A DNA stretch of 33,805 bases, taken from NCBI GenBank assembly GCA_028277985.1, contig JANQFG010000204.1, positions 1 through 33,805 on the forward strand, in the 5' to 3' direction. Below, one piece after another: positions 8,514-16,635 of the stretch; the first letter of the stretch is position 1, and every line of letters begins with the position of its first letter. Source of the stretch: a bacterium (lineage in GTDB: Bacteria; Desulfobacterota; DSWW01). Position numbers and translations under genes: made by a program. Under the pieces are notes generated by a model, which was given only the letters and a program-made list of their open reading frames with translations, did not search any database and was not told the DNA's origin.

Positions 8514-9413
8514 TCAGAACCGAACGAGCCCGCGAAAGGCCTTGTATCTTCGGTCCACGTCTTCGCGTTTGATTCTTCTGAGCCGATTGAGGCTGAAGGC
8601 CTCCACGTTGAAGGAAGCCATGATGCTTCCGTAGACGAGCGCCCTTCGGAGCCTCGCCTCGGAGAGGTCTTTCCGTCGACTCAGATAACCCATGAAGCCC
8701 CCGGCAAAGGAATCGCCGGCACCGGTAGGGTCCCGCACCTTCTCGAGCGGGAAGGCCGGGGCCCAGAAGAGGCTGTCTTTGCGAAAGAGGAGCGCCCCGT
8801 ATTCCCCCCTCTTGATGACCACCGTCGTGGGGCCCAGCGACAGGAGATGCCTGGCCGCCTTCATGAGGTTGCTTCCCCCGGCCAACTGGAGGGCCTCCCC
8901 CTCGTTCAAGAAGAGGATGTCCACCCGGGAAAGGGTCTTGCGCAGGGACCGCGGCTTGGACGAAATCCAGTAGTTCATCGTGTCGCAGGCAACCAGGTAT
9001 GGGTCGGATATCTGGTCGACCACGTTCCGCTGCAGATCCGGATCGATGTTGGCCAGGAACACGAAGGGTGTTTTCTTGTAAGGGGACGGCAACTCCGGGC
9101 TGAAGGTCTCGAAGACGTTCAAGTCGGTCTTCAGCGTCTTCGCCTCATTCATGTCGTCGCCGTAAAACCCTTCCCACCGGAAGGTCTTCCCCTTGGCACG
9201 GGCGAGGCCTCTCAGATCCACGCCCCGGGACTTCAAGAAAGCCACGTGCTTCGCAGGAAAATCCTCTCCCACAACGGCCACCAGCCTGACCTTGGTGAAA
9301 CACCCCGCCGAAATCGAGAAATAGGTCGCGGATCCTCCCAATCCTTCCCGAATCTCTCCGAAAGGGGTTTTCACGGAATCCAGGGCAACGGAACCCACAA
9401 CAAGTAAACTCAC
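8514..9413 (-). CDS. PfkB-family sugar/nucleoside kinase, substrate unknown
   Basis: A 299-residue ribokinase-fold kinase that phosphorylates a hydroxymethyl group of a sugar or nucleoside with ATP. The N-terminal glycine motif is GLGGSATYFS (about 24-33), and the C-terminal signature DPTGAGDSFAGG lies at 228-239 with the catalytic Asp at 234. The lid region is short. The GTG at 9413 has GGAGG 7 nt upstream. It lies downstream of mtnP across a 217-bp spacer with heptamer repeats. That context makes a substrate from nucleoside or methylthioadenosine salvage conceivable, but this is only a guess from neighbourhood. Confidence 0.88.
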   Translation of the reverse strand: MSLLVVGSVALDSVKTPFGEIREGLGGSATYFSISAGCFTKVRLVAVVGEDFPAKHVAFLKSRGVDLRGLARAKGKTFRWEGFYGDDMNEAKTLKTDLNVFETFSPELPSPYKKTPFVFLANIDPDLQRNVVDQISDPYLVACDTMNYWISSKPRSLRKTLSRVDILFLNEGEALQLAGGSNLMKAARHLLSLGPTTVVIKRGEYGALLFRKDSLFWAPAFPLEKVRDPTGAGDSFAGGFMGYLSRRKDLSEARLRRALVYGSIMASFNVEAFSLNRLRRIKREDVDRRYKAFRGLVRF

Positions 9414-9455
9414 TTTTTCGCCTCCCTAAGCTTCTTGGTGATTCGCTTTCAGCTA

Positions 9456-9646
9456 TCAAGGGGACAGGCATCAGGGGGCAGGGAACAGGTCCCAACCTCT
9501 CCCAGGACACCTCTCGTGTACCCTTATGATCCTCAGCTTCGAGCGCTTCCCGTCACGCGTTCTATGGGCGGATGGGCGGGGCCTGACCCCTGACCCCCGA
9601 TCCCTGATCCCTACTTCGTTCCTTCGCTTTTCAACCCTCACCTTCC
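9456..9646. repeat. Inverted pair of degenerate heptamer arrays between mtnP and the PfkB gene
   Basis: The left arm (9456-9489, plus strand) reads GGGGACA/GGCATCA/GGGGGCA/GGGAACA. The right arm, read on the minus strand from 9613 to 9582, is GGGATCA/GGGATCG/GGGGTCA/GGGGTCA. The 7-nt register can be followed back to about 9646, through the last codons of mtnP (GAAGGTG/AGGGTTG/AAAAGCG/AAGGAAC). The two arms are complementary in register and would form a long imperfect hairpin in an mtnP-pfkB transcript, with a loop of about 90 nt. Confidence 0.65.
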
Positions 9647-10536
9647 GAGCCAATATACTTCCCAACAAGCAAATCCAGATCCTCTTTCACCGATGCCGGA
9701 ATGCACGCCGGATCGGTGATGATTGCGTTCTCCAGGGCACGGGAGCAGGAGCAGTCCCTCTGCTGAGGAATCTTCCGGACGGCAGAGCGGACAATCTCAC
9801 GGGCCCTCTCGACATTGTTTCGCAAGACCTCCAGGACCGCCTCGACCGAGACATCCTCCTCGGCCTCGTGCCAGCAGTCGTAGTCCGTAGCCAGGGCGAG
9901 CGTGGCATAACAGATTTCCGCCTCCCGGGCGAGTCGCGCCTCGGGCAGATTGGTCATGCCGATCACGTCCACGCCCCACTGGCGGTAGATCCTCGACTCG
10001 GCGCGCGTGGAGAACTGAGGCCCTTCGATCACCAGATAGGTGCCCCCATTGTGCATCCTGGCCCCTGCCTCGACACCGGAGTCGAACAGGCACTCGCTCA
10101 GGACCGAGCAGACAGGGTCCGCGAAAAGGACGTGGACCACCATCCCCTCGCCAAAGAAGCTGCCGGGCCTGCCTTTCGTGCGGTCGAAGAACTGGTCCAC
10201 CACCACGATATCCCCGGGCCGGATCTCCTCCCTCATGCTTCCCACGGCGCTGACCGAAATGATCGAGGAAACGCCGAGCTTCTTCATGGCAAAAATGTTT
10301 GCCCTGGCATTCAAGTGAGAAGGGGGGATCCGATGGCCCCTGCCGTGTCTGGGAAGAAACACCATGGGCACGCCATCGAGGGTGCCCGTGATCAGCGCAT
10401 CGGACGGACCGCCGAAAGGCGTGTCCACGTTCACCGATGTGACCCCTTCCAGACCCGCCATCTCGTAGAGGCCGCTTCCCCCGATCACGCCTATGGCGCC
10501 CCGCCCTTTCCGGGGCCGGTCATCCCTGTCGGTCAT
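9631..10536 (-). CDS. mtnP: S-methyl-5'-thioadenosine phosphorylase
   Basis: A 301-residue enzyme that splits methylthioadenosine (a by-product of polyamine and other SAM-using reactions) with phosphate into adenine and 5-methylthioribose-1-phosphate. Family features are GVIGGSGLY near the N-terminus, LPRHGRGHRIPPSHLNARAN (61-80) for phosphate binding, EGPQFSTRAESRIY with NGG upstream, and TDYDCW at 217-222. The two Asp residues of the last motif (218, 220) are the adenine-recognising pair that separates MTA phosphorylases from guanine/hypoxanthine enzymes. The ATG at 10536 has CAGGAG 3 nt upstream and overlaps the end of mobA by 17 bp, so they are translated from one message. It ends inside a heptamer repeat. 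Confidence 0.94.
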   Translation of the reverse strand: MTDRDDRPRKGRGAIGVIGGSGLYEMAGLEGVTSVNVDTPFGGPSDALITGTLDGVPMVFLPRHGRGHRIPPSHLNARANIFAMKKLGVSSIISVSAVGSMREEIRPGDIVVVDQFFDRTKGRPGSFFGEGMVVHVLFADPVCSVLSECLFDSGVEAGARMHNGGTYLVIEGPQFSTRAESRIYRQWGVDVIGMTNLPEARLAREAEICYATLALATDYDCWHEAEEDVSVEAVLEVLRNNVERAREIVRSAVRKIPQQRDCSCSRALENAIITDPACIPASVKEDLDLLVGKYIGSEGEG

Positions 10537-11158
10537 GTTCTCCTGGCTCCAGGCCTTCGATCCATCGCCGGGCCCGCTTCAGTTCTTCCTGGGTGTTGAT
10601 GTTCGCAAAGCTCCGGTTTTCCGGATCCAGTTCCGCCCATATGCGCTCCTCGAGCCGAAGGGTCAGAACCTGCGGGTAGAAGTCAAAGATCCGGAACTCC
10701 CCTTCTGCAATCATCTCCTGAATCGGGCCGACGCATCTCTTGGAATAGATGGCATGAAGAGGCTGCAAGTCTCCCCTCACGGTCGGAACGACAACGTCGA
10801 AGCCTTCGCACCTTCCGATCATTGTCCGGATCAAGTCTGCCTTCAGGAAGGGCATGTCGCAGGCCACCACGAAACAGTGCTCCTCCTTCGCGTGGACGAG
10901 GGCAGTCAGGAGGCCGCCCAGGGAGCCGGCTCCCTTCACGATGTCGGAGACCACTGTGACGTCGAAACCTTCGTAAACCAAGGGCTGATTGGCTACGATC
11001 AGCACATCTTCGAAGAGGCCTTGCAGCGTTTCCACCACATAGGAGATGAGGGACTTGCCGCCCAGCATGGCGTGGGCCTTGTCCCGGCCGAAACGCCGGC
11101 TTTCTCCCCCCGCAAGGACGGCGCCGCTGCAGGCAATCGGCCCATTCTCATTGCTCAT
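10520..11158 (-). CDS. mobA: Molybdenum cofactor guanylyltransferase MobA
   Basis: The 212-residue protein attaches GMP from GTP to molybdopterin to make the guanine dinucleotide cofactor used by DMSO-reductase-type enzymes such as formate dehydrogenases. The N-terminal nucleotide-binding signature LAGGESRRFGRDKA is at about 15-28. A VACDMPFLKADLI segment supplies the metal-binding Asp, and NINTQEELKRA closes the domain, as in the family. The ATG at 11158 is chosen because the product then starts a few residues before the conserved block. It overlaps the end of mobB by 11 bp and the start of mtnP by 17 bp, showing tight translational coupling. No molybdoenzyme is encoded in the window. Confidence 0.93.
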   Translation of the reverse strand: MSNENGPIACSGAVLAGGESRRFGRDKAHAMLGGKSLISYVVETLQGLFEDVLIVANQPLVYEGFDVTVVSDIVKGAGSLGGLLTALVHAKEEHCFVVACDMPFLKADLIRTMIGRCEGFDVVVPTVRGDLQPLHAIYSKRCVGPIQEMIAEGEFRIFDFYPQVLTLRLEERIWAELDPENRSFANINTQEELKRARRWIEGLEPGEHDRQG

Positions 11159-11654
11159 CCTGATCCCTGATATATCTTTCCTCGATCCAGTCCACCAGTC
11201 GAGGGATATCCACTTCCTGAAAGACCGGAACATCCTGCGTGACCTCGTGGTTGGCCACCACGGCGACGAGACGGTGCTCTTCTCCACACAGAAGTCGATC
11301 CGAACCCGCGAAGAGGGAAACCTCGATCTTGGGAAAATCGGCCCGCTTGTAACCCTCCGTCAAGATCAGATCCACGTCCCGAATCCGCGTGTCCCGTATG
11401 GTCTCCAGGCTCTCTTCCTCATCCACATCGCAGACCAAGGCGATCTTGTTCGGTGAAGAGATGACAGCGGTCGAAGCGCCCGCCTGTTTGTGCCGAAAGC
11501 TGTCCTTGCCCTCCCGGTCCATTTCGAACCCATGGACATCGTGCTTGATCGTCGCGATCCGGTATCCTCTGGAGGTGAGTCCCGCAACCAGCCGCTCGAT
11601 CAGGAACGTCTTCCCGCTGTCCGACTTGCCCACGATCGACAGGATCGGAATCAT
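11148..11654 (-). CDS. mobB: Molybdopterin-guanine dinucleotide biosynthesis adaptor MobB
   Basis: A 168-residue P-loop GTP-binding protein that assists MobA in cofactor maturation. The Walker A motif GKSDSGKT (9-16) follows a short first strand; IATIKHDVHGFEMDREGKDS and the LILTEGYKRADFPKIEV segment are characteristic. The ATG at 11654 has GGAGG 6 nt upstream. It is the first gene of mobB-mobA-mtnP and follows the ahcY remnant and a hairpin, so it may be transcribed by read-through from metK or from an unseen promoter. Confidence 0.93.
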   Translation of the reverse strand: MIPILSIVGKSDSGKTFLIERLVAGLTSRGYRIATIKHDVHGFEMDREGKDSFRHKQAGASTAVISSPNKIALVCDVDEEESLETIRDTRIRDVDLILTEGYKRADFPKIEVSLFAGSDRLLCGEEHRLVAVVANHEVTQDVPVFQEVDIPRLVDWIEERYIRDQDEQ

Positions 11655-11694
11655 GGGAATCCTCCGGGCTGGATTTGCATTTTGGGCAGGGGCG

Positions 11695-11720
11695 CGGGCA
11701 CGGTCTTCCGGCCGTGCCCG
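11695..11720 (-). terminator. GC-rich hairpin downstream of metK/ahcY remnant
   Basis: CGGGCACGG (11695-11703) pairs with CCGTGCCCG (11712-11720) over an 8-nt loop. It lies just after the stop codon of the ahcY remnant on the minus strand. No T-tract follows, so if it terminates metK transcription it does so weakly. It may equally be a leftover of the original ahcY terminator. Confidence 0.4.
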
Positions 11721-11732
11721 GATACTGACGCG

Positions 11733-11873
11733 TCAGGTGCCTTGTTCCGAGGAGGCAAGATAGGTCTTCTGCTCTTCCGTGAGGGCGTCGATGCGGACGC
11801 CCATAGATTCCAGCTCGAGTTGTGCAATCCGCTCACCGGTCGTCCGGGACACCCCGTAGACCTTGTCGGACAC
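11733..11873 (-). pseudogene. ahcY: Remnant of adenosylhomocysteinase (C-terminal 46 residues only)
   Basis: Directly after the metK stop codon the minus strand encodes a frame ending in TGA at 11733-11735. It reads KVYGVSRTTGERIAQLELES, then a block with MGVRIDALTEEQ, then TYLASSEQGT. This is the conserved C-terminal tail of S-adenosylhomocysteine hydrolase, where the family pattern is KVYxV, an ER(I/V)AxLxLxxMG segment, IDxLTxEQ and YLxSWxxGT. The usually invariant Trp of SWEQGT is Ser here. About 90% of the gene, including the NAD-binding and catalytic domains, is missing. No ribosome site precedes the fragment. The metK-ahcY order is common in bacteria, so this looks like an internal deletion of an intact ahcY. 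Confidence 0.8.
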
Positions 11874-11886
11874 GCCGATGCAAGTG

Positions 11887-13053
11887 CTAGGGAAGGTACT
11901 GCTTCAGCTCTTCCGCCTTGTCCGTGCGCTCCCAGGTGAACTCCGGCTCATCACGGCCGAAATGGCCGTAGGCTGCCGTCTTCTTGTAGATCGGTCGTAA
12001 CAGATCCAGGTGTTCGATGATCCCCCTCGGCTTCAGAGGGAAATGCTTTCTGACAATTTCGACGAACTGCGGCGTCGGGATCTTGCCGGTCCCGAAGGGA
12101 TTCACGAGCACCGACACAGGCTCTGCCACTCCGATCGCATAGGCGATCTGCACTTCACACCGCTCCGCGAGGCCAGCGGCAATGATGTTTTTCGCGATGT
12201 ACCGGGCCATGTAAGACGCACTTCGGTCCACCTTGGAGGGATCCTTCCCGGAAAAGGCGCCGCCACCATGGCTGCCCTGCCCCCCGTAGGTATCCACGAT
12301 GATCTTCCTGCCGGTCAGGCCGCAGTCCGCATGAGGCCCGCCCAGCACGAATCGACCGGTCGGGTTGATGTGATAGATCACGTCCTCCTGCAGGAGCTCC
12401 TTCGGCAACACCTTCTTGACGACCTCTTCGATCACGCCTTCCTTGATCGTGTCGTGGGCTACATCGGGAGAATGCTGGGTGGACACGACCACCGTGTTGA
12501 TCTTCTTCGGAGAAGAGTCCTCATACTCGATCGTCACCTGGCTCTTCCCGTCCGGCCTCAGGAACGGCAGCAGACCCTCCCGTCTCGCATCCGCCAGGCC
12601 CCGGGTGATATTGTGGGCAAACACGATCGGCATGGGCATGAACTCGGGTGTATCATCGCAGGCATAACCGAACATCAGGCCCTGATCGCCGGCGCCCTGC
12701 TCCTCGTGCAGCCCTTCTCCCTCCGACACGCCGACCGAGATGTCCTGGGACTGCCGGTCGATGGAGGTGAGCACAGCACAGGTCTCCCAGTCGAACCCCA
12801 TGGAAGAGTCGTTGTAGCCGATCCCCTTGATCGTGTCGCGAACAATCGCAGGAATGTCGCAGTATCCCTCGGTCGTGATCTCTCCGGCGACCAGGCACAT
12901 ACCCGTCGTGACGAGCGTCTCGGCGGCCACACGGGACTTCTGGTCCTGGGAAAGCAGATCGTCCAGGATCGCATCGGAGATTTGATCCGCAATCTTGTCC
13001 GGATGTCCTTCTGTGACCGACTCTGAAGTAAACATAAAATTCGTCAGCGGCAT
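11887..13053 (-). CDS. metK: S-adenosylmethionine synthetase
   Basis: A 388-residue enzyme making SAM from methionine and ATP. Landmarks are FTSESVTEGHPDKIADQISD at the N-terminus with the catalytic His at 17, the GAGDQGLMFGYA hexapeptide region at about 120-131, GGPHADCGLTGRKIIVDTYG, and the GGGAFSGKDPSKVDRSA P-loop-like segment at about 263-279. The ATG at 13053 has AAGGAGG 8 nt upstream. The 123-bp leader contains no SAM- or SAH-riboswitch that I can recognise. The stop codon directly abuts the ahcY remnant. Confidence 0.97.
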   Translation of the reverse strand: MPLTNFMFTSESVTEGHPDKIADQISDAILDDLLSQDQKSRVAAETLVTTGMCLVAGEITTEGYCDIPAIVRDTIKGIGYNDSSMGFDWETCAVLTSIDRQSQDISVGVSEGEGLHEEQGAGDQGLMFGYACDDTPEFMPMPIVFAHNITRGLADARREGLLPFLRPDGKSQVTIEYEDSSPKKINTVVVSTQHSPDVAHDTIKEGVIEEVVKKVLPKELLQEDVIYHINPTGRFVLGGPHADCGLTGRKIIVDTYGGQGSHGGGAFSGKDPSKVDRSASYMARYIAKNIIAAGLAERCEVQIAYAIGVAEPVSVLVNPFGTGKIPTPQFVEIVRKHFPLKPRGIIEHLDLLRPIYKKTAAYGHFGRDEPEFTWERTDKAEELKQYLP

Positions 13054-13176
13054 CAGCCCTTCCTCCTTTCCATTCTCAGCCCGCCGTCTTCAGCCGTCCG
13101 TTGCCCGGAATCCTGAAAGACCCGGAAACGAGAAGCCTCTGTCGGGGGCCGTCAACTTGGGAATCTGTCTGCTGGC

Positions 13177-14955
13177 TCAAAAAGCGCTCAGAACCTTCTC
13201 CGTGATGTCAGGGGATTTCTCCTGAATCCAGGAGGAAAGGATCTTCTCGTTTTCCTGGCTGTCCTTGCCCTTGAGCAGGGTCTCCACCAGCAACTGGGTC
13301 TCTGAATAGTCCATGGAACGAACCACCTTCTTGATCCACGGAACCATCGACCCTACCATACTCAGGTGATCAAATCCAAACCCAACCAGGAGATGGGTAT
13401 AGCGGAGGTCCGAGGCCATCTCCCCGCACATCCCCACATGAATCCCCTGCCGGTGCCCCGCCTCCACGATCGTCTTCAGGAGCCGCAGGATGGACGGATG
13501 GAGGGGATCGTACAGGTAGGCAACCTCCTTGTTGACCCGGTCGATGGCGAGACAGTACTGGATGAGATCGTTCGTTCCGATACTGAAGAAGTCCACCTCC
13601 TGGGCCAGGACATCCGGGATGAGGGCGGCGGAAGGCACTTCCACCATGATGCCGACCTCCAGGTCCGGATCGAAGGGCTGGTTCTTCTTCGCCACCTCCT
13701 CTTTCGCTTCTTCCAGAAGCGCCCTGGCACGGTGGAGCTCGTCCAGGCCGGAAATCATCGGGAAAAGGATCTGGACCTTGCCGTGGTGACTCGCGCGCAG
13801 GATGGCGCGGAGCTGGTCCTTGAAGATCTCGGTCTCCCTGAGGCAATAGCGGATCGAGCGCAATCCGAGGGCCGGATTCATCTCCTTCTGGAGGTGATTG
13901 ATGTTGGGGGATTTGTCCGATCCGAAATCAAAGGTGCGTATGGTCACCGGCAAGGGCGCCATTCGCTCCAGTACGCTCTTGTAAACCTGGAAGTGCTCCG
14001 CCTCGCTCGGGATCCTCCCCTGGCCGAGACAGAGAAACTCGGTTCGATACAGCCCGATTCCCTCCGCCCCGTACTCCCGTACCGCACCGACTTCCTCGAC
14101 CATTTCGACATTCGCCGTCAAAGAAACCCGCCGGCCGTCCTTTGTCTCCGCCGGGAGGTCCCTCTCCTTGAGGAGGGCCTTCTCCAGGTGGTCGTACTGG
14201 AGACCCCTTTCCCGGTAATGATTGGCCGTCTCCTCGGTCGGATTGACAATGACGAGGCCTTCCCGGCCGTCCAGAATGATCCGGTCGCCCCTCGAGACCA
14301 GCTGTGAAGCCCTTTCCGCACCCACCACGGCGGGTATCTTGAGTGCTCTGGCCAGGATCGCGGTGTGAGAGGTGGTTCCCCCTATGTCCGTGACGAACCC
14401 GATGATCTTCTCCCGGTTCATCCGGGCCGTATCCGCAGGGGAAAGGTAGTGGGCAAAGAGGATGACCTTTTCATCGACCTCCCGGAGGGAATCCTCGTCG
14501 CTTCCGGAAAGGTGTTTCAAGATCCAGCTGTTCAGGTAGTCGAAGTCGGATTTCCTCTCCCTCAGGTATTCGTCTTCGATCGTGTCGAACATCTTCTTGT
14601 AGTTGTCGAAGGCGGTGTAGAGGGCCCATTCCGCGTTCTTCCTCTCCGAGAAGATCATCTCGGTGACGGCGTCCAGCAGCATCGGGTCTTCCAGGATCAT
14701 CAGGTGCGAGTTGAAGATGTAGACGTGTTCGTGGATTTCCTCGTGACCCAGGGCGTCCTTGATCTTCACCAGATCCGCCTTCGATTTCTCGATCGCCGTG
14801 CGGACCCGTTGGATTTCCCTCTTCACCTGTGTGGCGGGGATGTAGCGCTTGGTGAACTTGGTCTTTCTGCGGTCCAGGACGTGGGCCTTCGCCTCCGCGA
14901 TGCCGGGGGCGGCACCGATGCCCCAGATCCTTCTCTCTTTTCGCCCCGCTGCCAT
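13177..14955 (-). CDS. ptsI: PTS enzyme I (phosphoenolpyruvate-protein phosphotransferase)
   Basis: The 592-residue enzyme takes phosphate from PEP onto a histidine and passes it to HPr. The N-terminal HPr-binding domain is followed by GGTTSHTAILARALKIPAVVG with the active His at 197. The C-terminal PEP-binding barrel carries EGIGLYRTEFL, the FFSIGTNDLIQY segment and GMCGEMASD with the active Cys. Length is normal for EI, so there is no GAF domain as in PtsP. The ATG at 14955 directly adjoins the ptsH stop codon. It is the last gene of the lptC-to-ptsI run. Confidence 0.96.
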   Translation of the reverse strand: MAAGRKERRIWGIGAAPGIAEAKAHVLDRRKTKFTKRYIPATQVKREIQRVRTAIEKSKADLVKIKDALGHEEIHEHVYIFNSHLMILEDPMLLDAVTEMIFSERKNAEWALYTAFDNYKKMFDTIEDEYLRERKSDFDYLNSWILKHLSGSDEDSLREVDEKVILFAHYLSPADTARMNREKIIGFVTDIGGTTSHTAILARALKIPAVVGAERASQLVSRGDRIILDGREGLVIVNPTEETANHYRERGLQYDHLEKALLKERDLPAETKDGRRVSLTANVEMVEEVGAVREYGAEGIGLYRTEFLCLGQGRIPSEAEHFQVYKSVLERMAPLPVTIRTFDFGSDKSPNINHLQKEMNPALGLRSIRYCLRETEIFKDQLRAILRASHHGKVQILFPMISGLDELHRARALLEEAKEEVAKKNQPFDPDLEVGIMVEVPSAALIPDVLAQEVDFFSIGTNDLIQYCLAIDRVNKEVAYLYDPLHPSILRLLKTIVEAGHRQGIHVGMCGEMASDLRYTHLLVGFGFDHLSMVGSMVPWIKKVVRSMDYSETQLLVETLLKGKDSQENEKILSSWIQEKSPDITEKVLSAF

Positions 14956-15222
14956 CTATTCCTCGTCGAACCTGTTGTCTATCAGGTCACCCAGGGCCTG
15001 CAAGGCCTCGTTCTCGTCCGGCCCCTTCGCCTCGACCTCGATCACGTTCCCCTCGGCGGCGGCCAGCATCATGATGCCCATGATCGATTTCCCGTTCACC
15101 TCGAGGCCGTCCTTCATCACCTTGATCTCACTCTCGAACTCATTCGCCGCCTTGGCGAGCTTCGCAGCCGGGCGCGCGTGAATCCCCAGCCGGTTCTTGA
15201 TGGTGAATTCCCTTACAGCCAT
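14956..15222 (-). CDS. ptsH: PTS phosphocarrier protein HPr
   Basis: An 88-residue carrier that receives phosphate from enzyme I on His15 (GIHARPAAK) and passes it to EIIA proteins. Ser46 in NGKSIMGIM, the regulatory site phosphorylated by HPr kinase in organisms that have one, is present. No hprK is found in the cluster. The ATG at 15222 has GAAGG 4 nt upstream. The gene directly abuts ptsI. Confidence 0.96.
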   Translation of the reverse strand: MAVREFTIKNRLGIHARPAAKLAKAANEFESEIKVMKDGLEVNGKSIMGIMMLAAAEGNVIEVEAKGPDENEALQALGDLIDNRFDEE

Positions 15223-15256
15223 GACGCCTTCTCACAAAAAGATGCCGTCTTCAAGT

Positions 15257-15688
15257 TCAGCCCGAGCGGTTAGCGTCTGACGTCTTGTCCCGCTGCTCGA
15301 GGATCTCTCTGGCCAGATAGATGTTCTCCCGACCGCATCGCATGGCGATCCCGGCCAGTTCGCTGAGGCTTGCGTCCTCGCGGGAGGAGAGAAGCTGGAG
15401 GATCATCGGCAGGTTCATACCCGTGAGGACCTCGACCATGGGATCCTCGAGGAGTGAAAAACAGAGATTCGCCGGGGTGCCGCCGAACATATCCGTGATA
15501 ATCAGGATCCCGTTTCCCTGATCGATCTCTTTCCTTGCCTTCCGGATATCCTCCATGACCTTTTCTTCATCGATCGGCTCCGCCAGGGAGACGACTCTCA
15601 CCCCTTCCACGGTCCCGACGATTTCCCGTGAAACCGAAAGAAACGATTCGGCTATCCTTCCGTGAGAAACGAGAAGCAGCCCAACCAT
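15257..15688 (-). CDS. PTS EIIA component, mannose family (ManX-like)
   Basis: A 143-residue single-domain EIIA(Man). The phosphorylated His is His9 in LLLVSHGRIAES, and the ITDMFGGTPANLC segment (about 66-78) is the family's active-site loop. No EIIB or EIIC is fused or adjacent, so the protein is more likely a regulator or a relay than part of a sugar uptake system; stand-alone copies with this rapZ neighbourhood are common in deltaproteobacteria. The ATG at 15688 has AAGGG 6 nt upstream; an in-frame TTG 6 nt earlier overlaps that site. Confidence 0.9.
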   Translation of the reverse strand: MVGLLLVSHGRIAESFLSVSREIVGTVEGVRVVSLAEPIDEEKVMEDIRKARKEIDQGNGILIITDMFGGTPANLCFSLLEDPMVEVLTGMNLPMILQLLSSREDASLSELAGIAMRCGRENIYLAREILEQRDKTSDANRSG

Positions 15689-15733
15689 ACCCAACCCTTT
15701 CGCTTGTTCGTCGGTGAGGTCCCGGCCTGAATC

Positions 15734-16609
15734 CTAGTGAACCGGGTCCCGCCCCGACCGGATATCCCTGTGAAAAACCATCGGGGCAACCCCCCGGGCG
15801 CGCAGACGCTCCTCCAGAGCGCAGACCACCGCCACGGACCGATGCTTCCCTCCGGTGCAGCCCACCGCGAGAACGAAGTAGGCCCTGTCATCCTTTTCGT
15901 AGAACTCCACCACGTCTTCGATCATCTGCAGGAACTCCTCAAGGATCCGGCCCGCCTTCGCGTCCTTCCGAATGTATTCCTGCACCGCAGGGTCACGACC
16001 GTCTCGATCCTTCAATTCAGGATCGTAGTAGGGGTTCGGAAGAAACCGGACATCCATGATCAGAGCCGCCTGAAAGGGAAGGCCCTTGGCATAGCTGAAA
16101 GAGATGATCTCGATCTGAAGCCCTGCGCCCTTCCCCTCGGACGGACCACAGAGGGCCCGTATGTAGTTGCGCAACTGATGAATGTTGAAGGAGGAGGTAT
16201 CGATCACCTTGTCCGCCTCCTCCCGCAGCCCGGACAACTGCTCCTTTTCCCATTCGACGCTTTCCAGGAACGTCCGGTCCACCGAAAGAGGGTGCTTTCT
16301 GCGGATCTCCTCGAAGCGCCGCGCCAGCACCTGCGTCGTGGTCTCGAGAAAGAAAACCTCCGGCTTGACGCCCCCTTCCCGGATCTTTTGAAACGCCAGG
16401 GCATATTCCTTGAGGAAGAGCCTGTCTCGCATATCCAGGCCCACCGCCAGCCCTCTCTCGGCTTCCCCCGACCGAGCGACGTGGTCTACCAGCCCGGGCA
16501 GCATCGTCACCGGCAGGCTGTCGACACAGAAGAACCCCATATCCTCGAGCGTATGAAGCACAGAGGTCTTTCCCGAACCCGACAACCCGGTAATGATCAA
16601 CAATCGCAT
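15734..16609 (-). CDS. rapZ: RNase adapter / nucleotide-binding protein RapZ (YvcJ family)
   Basis: A 291-residue P-loop protein. Walker A GLSGSGKTS is at 8-16, a VDSLPV segment follows, and the C-terminal domain carries DVRFLPNPYYDPELKDRDGR and GCTGGKHRSV. In E. coli RapZ guides RNase E to the GlmZ small RNA and so controls amino-sugar synthesis. In other groups the role is less clear, although the PTS neighbourhood is conserved. The start at ATG 16609 is set by the conserved MRLLIITGLSGSG opening; the ribosome site is weak. The 26 bp between rapZ and ptsN leave no room for hprK. Confidence 0.94.
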   Translation of the reverse strand: MRLLIITGLSGSGKTSVLHTLEDMGFFCVDSLPVTMLPGLVDHVARSGEAERGLAVGLDMRDRLFLKEYALAFQKIREGGVKPEVFFLETTTQVLARRFEEIRRKHPLSVDRTFLESVEWEKEQLSGLREEADKVIDTSSFNIHQLRNYIRALCGPSEGKGAGLQIEIISFSYAKGLPFQAALIMDVRFLPNPYYDPELKDRDGRDPAVQEYIRKDAKAGRILEEFLQMIEDVVEFYEKDDRAYFVLAVGCTGGKHRSVAVVCALEERLRARGVAPMVFHRDIRSGRDPVH

Positions 16610-16635
16610 CAGAACGTCGCCCGCAAGAAAGGAAA

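Noticed and set aside
13054..13176. Possible SAM or SAH riboswitch in the metK leader
   Set aside because: I searched by eye for the conserved cores of SAM-I, SAM-II and SAH riboswitches and found none; the 123 bp have only weak CCGGG repeats. A covariance-model scan would settle it.
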